Shown: piece by piece, positions 43,691-49,491 of the stretch | Position numbering within the stretch: position 1 is the stretch's first letter | How the letters are laid out: the number at the start of each line of letters is the position of its first letter | NCBI GenBank assembly: GCA_040079935.1 | Contig: JBEBJI010000003.1 | Coordinates: forward strand, 1-64,000 | Direction of reading: 5' to 3' | DNA: 64,000 nucleotides | Source: Methylotenera_A sp040079935 | Lineage (GTDB): Bacteria > Pseudomonadota > Gammaproteobacteria > Burkholderiales > Methylophilaceae | The notes under the pieces: model-generated | What the model was told of the DNA's origin: nothing | Databases searched by the model: none | What the model saw: only the letters and a program-made list of their open reading frames with translations | Program-made: the position numbers and the translations under genes

Positions 43691-44784
43691 AAGTTGCCAC
43701 TGGACTAGCAACTGGAGCATCACCTGTACCTGAACTTGCCGCCAAGGCAGTTGAAAGCGCTATGCTGAAAGCCAATATCCATGCGCCTTCCAGCGTGCTA
43801 CTTTTTCTTACTTCCGAGTTCGCAGCTGATCCACAATCCGCCATTTTAGCTGCCGCGAAAGCCGCCAGCTGCACGCAAGTGATCGGCTGCTCAGCCACTG
43901 GCATTTTTACCGAAGAGGATTGGGTACTCGATAGCCCTGCCGCTGCCGCGATGGTGTTTTCTGACTTAAACTTTAGCCACCCTAAACCAAATGAGTCTAA
44001 TGACGCCTTACTGCTCACATTGACCGCGCCCAACGCGATTAACACTACATGGCTCAATCAATCTAATAAACTTAGATTCGGCGGTGTATCTGGCGATGCA
44101 ACTGGACACGGCTCATTTTCGGTGTGGCAAAATGGAAAAGGCACCACACAAGGTTATTGTGAAGTGATACTCAACGCAGCTGGCGCGGTGGCAGCCACAC
44201 ATGGCTTAAAGATTATTTCCTCGCCGCGCCGCATTACCAAGTGCAAGGGTAATGATTTACTCACCATTGCCAATTTACCAGCCTTTTCATCACTCGCATC
44301 TGCCTGCAAAAAAAATGATATTACAACAGAAGATTTACCCTATCACCATCTTATTGCGGTGCATGCCAGCAAAGCTAGCGCGCTTGAGCGCGGCGAATAT
44401 AATTTAGCTTCTATCATCATCGCCAATGAGGAAACGCAATCTGTTACGCTGACAAAATCGTTGCAGGTGGGTGATTGGATAAGTTGGGCAGTGCGCGATG
44501 TGGACGCTGCGCAAATTGACATTGTAAAAACTGCCAGTGTACTTAGACGCCAACTAGATTCGGAGCCGACATTTGCCTTGTTATTTTCTTGTTTGGGCCG
44601 CGGACCTTATTTTTACAACGGAGTTGACCAAGATTTAGCGCTCATAAAAACACTGTTACCAGGTTTGCCCATTATTGGTTTTTATGGCAACGGCGAAATT
44701 GCACCGATTAACGGCATCAATGAATTGTTACAATATTCCGCCGTACTTGGACTTTTTACTGCAAGCAATATTGCCTATTTATGA
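43687..44784 (+). CDS. FIST N/C-domain sensory protein
   Basis: 365 residues. Two FIST halves (N domain about 20-200, C domain about 215-355, ending GFYGNGEIAP...GLF). FIST domains are thought to bind small ligands, probably amino acids, in signalling. There is no output domain here, so the role is open. The dispersed 39-bp element forms residues 25-38 (SAMLKANIHAPSS) before the first strand VLLFLTSEF. It overlaps nth and the DUF1841 gene by four bases each. Confidence 0.88.
   Translation: MKVATGLATGASPVPELAAKAVESAMLKANIHAPSSVLLFLTSEFAADPQSAILAAAKAASCTQVIGCSATGIFTEEDWVLDSPAAAAMVFSDLNFSHPKPNESNDALLLTLTAPNAINTTWLNQSNKLRFGGVSGDATGHGSFSVWQNGKGTTQGYCEVILNAAGAVAATHGLKIISSPRRITKCKGNDLLTIANLPAFSSLASACKKNDITTEDLPYHHLIAVHASKASALERGEYNLASIIIANEETQSVTLTKSLQVGDWISWAVRDVDAAQIDIVKTASVLRRQLDSEPTFALLFSCLGRGPYFYNGVDQDLALIKTLLPGLPIIGFYGNGEIAPINGINELLQYSAVLGLFTASNIAYL
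43760..43798 (+). repeat. 39-bp dispersed palindromic element, copy 10 (inside FIST gene)
   Basis: Core GCCAATATCCATGCGCC, right half TTCCAGCGTGC, drifted left arm CTATGCTGAAA. Read as K-A-N-I-H-A. Confidence 0.88.
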
Positions 44785-45224
44785 GCCTGTTTAATCCTTC
44801 GCGCGATGAAGTGCGCACATTCTTTTTCGATGCCTGGGCGAAATTTAAAGCGCAAAAACCGCTCACCGATTTAGAAAAAATCGCCTTAGAAGTGATGCAC
44901 ATCCACCCTGAATATCACACCATTTTAGATGCGCCTGAGCAATTTAGAAGCCAAGAATATTTCCCCGAATTTGGTGAAACTAATCCGTTTTTGCACATGA
45001 GTTTACATTTATCCGTACTCGAGCAAATCAGCATCAACCAACCGATTGGCATCGCAGACATTTACCAACAATTAAAACTTAAACATCAAAATGAGCATAA
45101 TGCGCAACATAATATATTGGAATGCTTGGGTGAAGTGATTTGGCAAGCACAGCGCAACAACACTGCACTGGATGCCAACTATTATGTACAATTACTGCAA
45201 CAAAAGGCAGGCATAGTAAAATAA
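44781..45224 (+). CDS. DUF1841 protein
   Basis: 147-residue conserved protein. Motifs MFNPSRDEVRTFF-like start, MHIHPEYH, and NPFLHMSLHLSVLEQI. No signal or membrane segment. Family function unknown. Often seen near nth in betaproteobacteria. It is last in the run rnf-nth-FIST-DUF1841 and ends only 22 bases before the ECF sigma gene. Confidence 0.85.
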   Translation: MSLFNPSRDEVRTFFFDAWAKFKAQKPLTDLEKIALEVMHIHPEYHTILDAPEQFRSQEYFPEFGETNPFLHMSLHLSVLEQISINQPIGIADIYQQLKLKHQNEHNAQHNILECLGEVIWQAQRNNTALDANYYVQLLQQKAGIVK

Positions 45225-45246
45225 TATATAAAACAGAGCGCATGCA

Positions 45247-45801
45247 ATGACAATACCTAATATGCACGAATGGCTGAACGAACATAGCGATTATCTCTAT
45301 CGCTTTGCACTTGCACGCTTGCGCGATCCGCATCAGGCAGAAGATGTGGTGCAAGAAACCTTTTTAGCGGCCATTAAAAGCCCAAACTTTGCCGAGCAAT
45401 CGGCACCACGCACTTGGCTCACTGGCATTTTGAAACACAAAATAATCGATGTAATGCGCAAAAGCGTGCGCGAAGTTGCTGCATCAGACTTAATGGCAGA
45501 TGAAGATGCCAATATGGATGAGTTTTTTGATGAGCAAGGTCATTGGACAGAAAAACCGCAAGCTTGGGACATGCCAACAGACGCACTGGAGCAAAAACAA
45601 TTTTTGGGCATTTTACAAACTTGCATGGAAAAACTCCCCGCCAAAGCTGCACAATTATTTTTGATGCGCGACGTGCATGAAACCGATAATGAAGAAATTT
45701 GTAAGGAATTGAATATAAGCACGACGAATGCTTGGGTGATGTTGTACAGAGCCCGGATGGGATTAAGAAAATGTTTAGAAATTAATTGGATAGGAAATTA
45801 A
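45247..45801 (+). CDS. ECF sigma factor of the bufferin operon
   Basis: Sigma-70 family extracytoplasmic-function factor of 184 residues. Region 2 is at about 10-80 (SDYLYRFALARLRDPHQAED). Region 4 is at about 120-180 (LPAKAAQLFLMRDVHETDNEEIC). An acidic insert between them (DLMADEDANMDEFFDEQGHW) is typical of the group. It is followed by an anti-sigma gene, and then by the secreted peptide, DUF692 and DUF2063 genes that it presumably controls. No clear cognate promoter could be identified by eye. Confidence 0.92.
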   Translation: MTIPNMHEWLNEHSDYLYRFALARLRDPHQAEDVVQETFLAAIKSPNFAEQSAPRTWLTGILKHKIIDVMRKSVREVAASDLMADEDANMDEFFDEQGHWTEKPQAWDMPTDALEQKQFLGILQTCMEKLPAKAAQLFLMRDVHETDNEEICKELNISTTNAWVMLYRARMGLRKCLEINWIGN

Positions 45802-45810
45802 AAGTTTAAT

Positions 45811-46056
45811 ATGTTGGATTGCAAACAAGCGAGTCAGATTATTTCACAGTCGTTAGATAGAAATTTAACGTTGCGTGAACGTTTTGCCCTGCGCTTGCAT
45901 CTACTTATCTGCGCCTATTGCAAACGCTTTAGTCAACAAATGCAAACAATACGCGTTGCTGTTAAACGAATGACCAGTTCAATTGAAAACGATCACAAGA
46001 TCGAAATGCCATCTGCAGCGAAAAAACGCATCGCAGACCTGCTTAAAGCAGATTAA
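45811..46056 (+). CDS. Zinc-finger anti-sigma factor (zf-HC2 type)
   Basis: 81 residues. The zinc site is H-x3-C-x2-C (LHLLICAYCKRF) near residue 30, with a preceding cysteine at C4 (MLDCKQAS), the zf-HC2 or ZAS pattern. No membrane segment follows, so this is a soluble anti-sigma. Zinc or thiol state, or copper, may govern release of the sigma factor. Ten bases after the sigma gene. Confidence 0.9.
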   Translation: MLDCKQASQIISQSLDRNLTLRERFALRLHLLICAYCKRFSQQMQTIRVAVKRMTSSIENDHKIEMPSAAKKRIADLLKAD

Positions 46057-46095
46057 ACTTAGTCATAACTTTTTAATTTAAAAGGAATTTTTGAA

Positions 46096-46497
46096 ATGAA
46101 CTCAACTACAAACAAATCATTAGCATTGGCCGTAGCAGGTGCATTTGCCCTCTCAATTGGTGCCGCAAGTGTAAATGCTGAAAGTAATCCATTTGCAATC
46201 AAATCACTCTCTAGCGGTTACCAAGTTGCAGAAGCTGATACTACCAAAATGAAAGACGGCAAATGTGGTACTGGCAAATGTGGCGCAACTAAGAAAAAAT
46301 CGGCTGAAAAATCCACCGAAAAAGCTGCAGAAGGCAAATGTAGCGCAGAAGGAAATTGCAGCGCAGATATGAAAAAAGCGCACGATGGTAAATGCAGTGC
46401 TGAAATGAAAGGCAAAGAAGGCGCATGTAGTGCAGAAAAAGCTAAGGAAGGCGCATGCTCTGCTGAGAAAGCAAAAGAAGGTTCTTGCAGCCACTAA
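46096..46497 (+). CDS. Bufferin-type secreted Cys-rich precursor peptide (BufA2/HvfA-like)
   Basis: 133-residue precursor with a signal peptide (cleavage after SVNA) and the family leader NPFAIKSLSSGYQVAEA. The mature part is K/E/A-rich with eight cysteines, each in an x-G-x-C motif: DGKC, TGKC, EGKC, EGNC, DGKC, EGAC, EGAC, EGSC. No other cysteines. In HvfA and bufferins, cysteines in EGKC(G) repeats are modified by the DUF692 enzyme to oxazolone or thiooxazole groups that bind copper. Modification here is inferred. AAAGGAA provides the ribosome binding site. Confidence 0.9.
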   Translation: MNSTTNKSLALAVAGAFALSIGAASVNAESNPFAIKSLSSGYQVAEADTTKMKDGKCGTGKCGATKKKSAEKSTEKAAEGKCSAEGNCSADMKKAHDGKCSAEMKGKEGACSAEKAKEGACSAEKAKEGSCSH

Positions 46498-46509
46498 TTT
46501 TTTCACTTC

Positions 46510-47418
46510 GTGTCTGTTATAGCTGACATAAAAGGCGTAGGTTTGGGGTTAAAGCGCGAGCTGATTCCCCAAATTCAACGCCTTTTTAACGACTCCTCCA
46601 TTTCTAACATCAAGTTTGTCGAAATCGCTCCAGAAAACTGGATAGGTGCGGGCGGCAAAGCTGCAGCAGATTTAGCGTGGTTTGTTGAACGCTATCCGAT
46701 TGTTTGTCACGGCTTATGTTTATCTTTAGGCGGCCCAGACCCACTCAATGTAGCTTTTTTAAAACAAGTTAAAACTTTTTTAAGCACCAATAAAATCCCG
46801 CTTTATACGGAGCATTTGAGTTTTTGCAGCGATATGCAACACGGCAAAGCTGGTTATTTGTATGATTTATTGCCAATTCCATTCACCGAGGAAGCGGTAA
46901 AATATGTCGCCAATCGTATTAAACAAACGCAGGATATTTTAGGCCAGCGCATCGCCGTTGAAAATGCATCATTTTACGTAGCAGCGCCGATTTCAACTAT
47001 GGATGAACTCACATTTATCAAGGCGGTGCTGGATGAGGCCGACTGTGATTTGCATTTGGACATCAATAATATTTACGTTAATAGCGTGAATTTTGGTTTT
47101 GATGCGCATGCATTTTTACGTGGCATTCCACATGAGCGCATTGTATATAGCCATATTGCAGGGCATTTACAGGTCGAAGCGGATTTATTGGTCGACACGC
47201 ATGGCGAAAGCATTATTGATCCAGTTTGGACTTTGCTGGAAGATGCGTACCAATTATTCGGCGTGTTTCCCACACTTTTGGAGCGCGACACCAACATTCC
47301 TCCGCTCACAGAATTGCTGCCAGAAATCAATAAAATCGCTGAAATTCAATCTGCAAACGCCTTAAAGCGCGGCTCTGTAGCCCAATATCCATGCGCCTCT
47401 CAGGCCATCTCCATTTAA
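46510..47418 (+). CDS. DUF692 multinuclear non-heme iron oxidase (MNIO, BufB/HvfB)
   Basis: TIM-barrel iron enzyme of 302 residues that installs oxidative modifications on cysteines of the precursor peptide. Motifs: EIAPENWIG, HGLCLSLGG, YTEHLSFCSD, VENASFY, LHLDINNIYVN, HIAGHLQV, DTHGE and LLERDTNIPP. GTG start, 12 bases after the peptide gene. The last 16 or so residues (SVAQYPCASQAISI) are encoded by the 39-bp dispersed repeat in an unusual frame. That tail is absent from the family's core. Confidence 0.93.
   Translation: MSVIADIKGVGLGLKRELIPQIQRLFNDSSISNIKFVEIAPENWIGAGGKAAADLAWFVERYPIVCHGLCLSLGGPDPLNVAFLKQVKTFLSTNKIPLYTEHLSFCSDMQHGKAGYLYDLLPIPFTEEAVKYVANRIKQTQDILGQRIAVENASFYVAAPISTMDELTFIKAVLDEADCDLHLDINNIYVNSVNFGFDAHAFLRGIPHERIVYSHIAGHLQVEADLLVDTHGESIIDPVWTLLEDAYQLFGVFPTLLERDTNIPPLTELLPEINKIAEIQSANALKRGSVAQYPCASQAISI
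47370..47408 (+). repeat. 39-bp dispersed palindromic element, copy 11 (3' end of DUF692 gene)
   Basis: Left arm CGGCTCTGTAG, core CCCAATATCCATGCGCC, right arm TCTCAGGCCAT. Translated as Q-Y-P-C-A, the third forward frame, immediately before the stop. Confidence 0.92.
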
Positions 47419-47419
47419 C

Positions 47420-48169
47420 ATGTTAGCGTTTCAAAAATATCAGCTCGAATTCACCGCGCACATTCGCAACCCTGCCGCCAATAAAAAACCAGCAAAAGTA
47501 AAAGATTCGCGCATGGCAGTTTATCGCGAAATTGTATTTAACAATATTTTCGGTTCGGTTTCTACGTGCTTTCCAGTGTGCAAAAGCATCTTGGGCGCGC
47601 TCGCTTGGAAAAAATTAGTACGAGAATTTTTTGCTCAGCATCAAGCAACCACGCCGATTTTTAGAGAGATTCCGCAACAATTTTTGCAATTTATTAAAAC
47701 CACAAAAAATTTACCTGACTACTTTGAACAGCTCGCGCATTATGAGTGGGTGGAATTGGCCGTCGCTTCGCAACCAACAGCGCCTAAAAAACTCAGCAAA
47801 AAGATGGACTTATTGAACGAAACGCCAGTGTTAGCGCCTGCGCATATGCTGCTGGAATACGATTACACTGTCCATAAAATCTCAAAAAAACACCTGCCAA
47901 AAACTCAAGAAAAAACTTTTTTATTGGTATTTAGAAACGCAGAAAATCAAGTCAAATTTATTGAGTTAAACCCAATGACATTTGAATTATTGAAATTAAT
48001 TGATGAAAATGGCATGTCTGGGGAACAAGCATTGATAATCCTTGCAGAGCATATTAAACACCCAGACACAGACGCGATAATTCAATTTGGCGCGGAAATT
48101 TTGGCTGATTTGGCTAAGCAAGGTGCTATTATTGGAAGTCAGTCTCATACGACGGATTACGCAAGCTAA
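47420..48169 (+). CDS. DUF2063 partner protein (BufC/HvfC)
   Basis: 249 residues. The N-terminal DUF2063 region (FTAHIRNPAA, YREIVFNNIFGSVSTCFPV) is followed by a helical C-terminal part. In characterised systems it is the recognition partner that delivers the leader to the MNIO enzyme. It starts one base after the DUF692 stop, so the two are coupled. A membrane DoxX gene usually found in such operons is not present here. Confidence 0.9.
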   Translation: MLAFQKYQLEFTAHIRNPAANKKPAKVKDSRMAVYREIVFNNIFGSVSTCFPVCKSILGALAWKKLVREFFAQHQATTPIFREIPQQFLQFIKTTKNLPDYFEQLAHYEWVELAVASQPTAPKKLSKKMDLLNETPVLAPAHMLLEYDYTVHKISKKHLPKTQEKTFLLVFRNAENQVKFIELNPMTFELLKLIDENGMSGEQALIILAEHIKHPDTDAIIQFGAEILADLAKQGAIIGSQSHTTDYAS

Positions 48170-48219
48170 TCCGCCTTACGTGAGCTACAAAATAGTAATT
48201 CGGATGAGGTGGGAGTTTG

Positions 48220-48861
48220 ATGTCTGTAAATAAAGATAAATCCAGTCAACAATGGCAGTTAACTGTAATTCAAAAGATTGAAACAGTTTCTGATTGGTTA
48301 AGTACGCCAGAGCGTAAAAAGAAGGTGATTATTTTGCAAGGTGTTTTTTTGGGTACCTTGTTGCTATGGGGTATGTTTTTTGTACCAACAACCATACTGC
48401 AAGAAAGTGCGGTTGCTCGAAACTTGGTTCAAATTACTGCGTCCATTTTCCCTTGGATAGATATGACGAGGATTAATTATGGTGTTATTGCAGATAAGTT
48501 TGTGTATTGGCAATGCATTTCGGTGTGGGTGTTAATATCACTAAATCTAATTAGTTCAATAGCATATCGCAAATTCATGCTAAATAAAAAGGTGAGGGGT
48601 GAAGAGTTTTATCACTCAGCATTCGTAAGTGTAGCGGCAATAATTTTTTTATTCATTGGTGCGGTTATATTGCCGAATTGTTTTCATTCTGACTATGCCA
48701 TAACAAGAGTGCAAAATGCATTTATGTTTAATGAATACACTAGTTCTGCTGGGGCAGTAATGACGGCTTATTTGTTTGACTTTCTTGTGATGGAGTTAGT
48801 TATTGTAAGTTTCTATTTAATTCATTATTTCCGCAACTTCAAAAGTTTTTTTAAATATTAA
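48220..48861 (+). CDS. Uncharacterised integral membrane protein
   Basis: About 213 residues from the ATG at 48220 behind GAGGTGGGAG. Four hydrophobic segments (IILQGVFLGTLLLWGMFF, CISVWVLISLNLI, AFVSVAAIIFLFIGAVIL, LFDFLVMELVIVSFYLI). Family unknown. Base and codon use look more A/T- and G-rich than the neighbours, and it is followed by repeats, so it may be an accessory insertion. It is not a DoxX protein. Whether it belongs to the bufferin operon (50 bases upstream) is uncertain. Confidence 0.7.
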   Translation: MSVNKDKSSQQWQLTVIQKIETVSDWLSTPERKKKVIILQGVFLGTLLLWGMFFVPTTILQESAVARNLVQITASIFPWIDMTRINYGVIADKFVYWQCISVWVLISLNLISSIAYRKFMLNKKVRGEEFYHSAFVSVAAIIFLFIGAVILPNCFHSDYAITRVQNAFMFNEYTSSAGAVMTAYLFDFLVMELVIVSFYLIHYFRNFKSFFKY

Positions 48862-48876
48862 TAGGTGAATAACAGG

Positions 48877-49093
48877 CCGCATGGTTTTGACTGTCAATCC
48901 CCTTTGCCGCGCCTTCGGATTGAGCGGCAGATGGTAGGCGGCGAGGACTGTCTGAGCGAAGTGAGTTCCGCAGCCGCCCCAGATGCGGCGCTAAGACCGA
49001 AGGATGAAGCGGCAGCGGGGTAGCCTTCTTTTTGGATACTTTTTCTTGGCTAAGCAAGAAAAAGTATCTCGCTAGTCGCGCGAAAGCGACGGT
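48877..49093 (+). repeat. About 200-bp structured repeat, copy B
   Basis: Same GC-rich blocks as 28672-28875 (CCGCGCCTTCGG, GCGGCGAGGACTGTCTGAG, GATGCGGCGCTAAGACCGAAGG, AGCGGGGTAGCC). The terminal hairpin here is GATACTTTTTCTT, loop GGCTAAGC, AAGAAAAAGTATC, so both sides of the stem have changed together relative to copy A. It fills most of the gene-free stretch 48862-49276. Confidence 0.75.
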
Positions 49094-49108
49094 TTTTCAC
49101 CCTCTATC

Positions 49109-49158
49109 TAACTCTCTCTCTAACTCTCTCTCTAACTCTCTCCCTTCAAGGGAGAGAG
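49109..49158. repeat. 12-bp tandem repeats and 9-bp hairpin
   Basis: Three units of TAACTCTCTCTC (49109-49144, the last with one change), overlapping a perfect hairpin CTCTCTCCC, loop TTCAA, GGGAGAGAG (49136-49158). No T run follows, so it is a poor terminator. It is sandwiched between the structured repeat and a fragment of the 90-bp element. Confidence 0.8.
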
Positions 49159-49176
49159 AATGCTTATTTTAATTGG

Positions 49177-49205
49177 CTGGATTCTTCGCTTAGCTCAGAA
49201 TGACG
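49177..49205. repeat. Fragment of the 90-bp inverted-repeat element
   Basis: CTGGATT and CAGAATGACG match the right end of 28576-28665. The left end is missing, so the copy is truncated or rearranged. Confidence 0.6.
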
Positions 49206-49232
49206 ATGTGGAAGTAAGAGGCGGCAAATTGC

Positions 49233-49271
49233 ATGCCCTGCAGCCCAATATCCATGCGGTCGCCAGAGCAT
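49233..49271 (+). repeat. 39-bp dispersed palindromic element, copy 12 (intergenic)
   Basis: Left arm ATGCCCTGCAG, core CCCAATATCCATGCGGT, right arm CGCCAGAGCAT. The outer arms pair well. It ends five bases from the DUF1289 stop codon on the other strand. Confidence 0.92.
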
Positions 49272-49276
49272 TATTT

Positions 49277-49462
49277 TCAGTCAAATAATGCCTCTTGCCT
49301 TGCCCAAGTTTTTTTAATCACGTCGGATTTTTGCTCGAAGGTGAAATCCCACCAACCTTGAATTTCCTCAATGGTGCGGTAGCAGCCGTGGCAAAAACCT
49401 GTGGCTTCGTTCATTTGGCATACGTTGATGCAGGGCGATTCTACGACTGTCTCTTCAAACAT
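49277..49462 (-). CDS. DUF1289 Cys-rich small protein
   Basis: 61 residues with the DUF1289 cysteine pattern SPCINVCQMN...GFCHGCYRT, probably a metal site. Motif WWDFTFEQK... near the end. Common in proteobacteria; function unknown. It lies 29 bases after secA on the same strand and could be co-transcribed with it. Confidence 0.9.
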   Translation of the reverse strand: MFEETVVESPCINVCQMNEATGFCHGCYRTIEEIQGWWDFTFEQKSDVIKKTWARQEALFD

Positions 49463-49491
49463 AAAATTACAAATCTAACTTAAAACTATAT

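Noticed and set aside
46204..46506. Antisense open frame over the bufferin precursor
   Set aside because: A shadow of the low-complexity K/E/C repeats. It lacks a ribosome binding site and a family match.
49109..49144. 12-bp tandem TAACTCTCTCTC repeats as a CRISPR or binding-site array
   Set aside because: Direct tandem repeats without spacers and of simple sequence.
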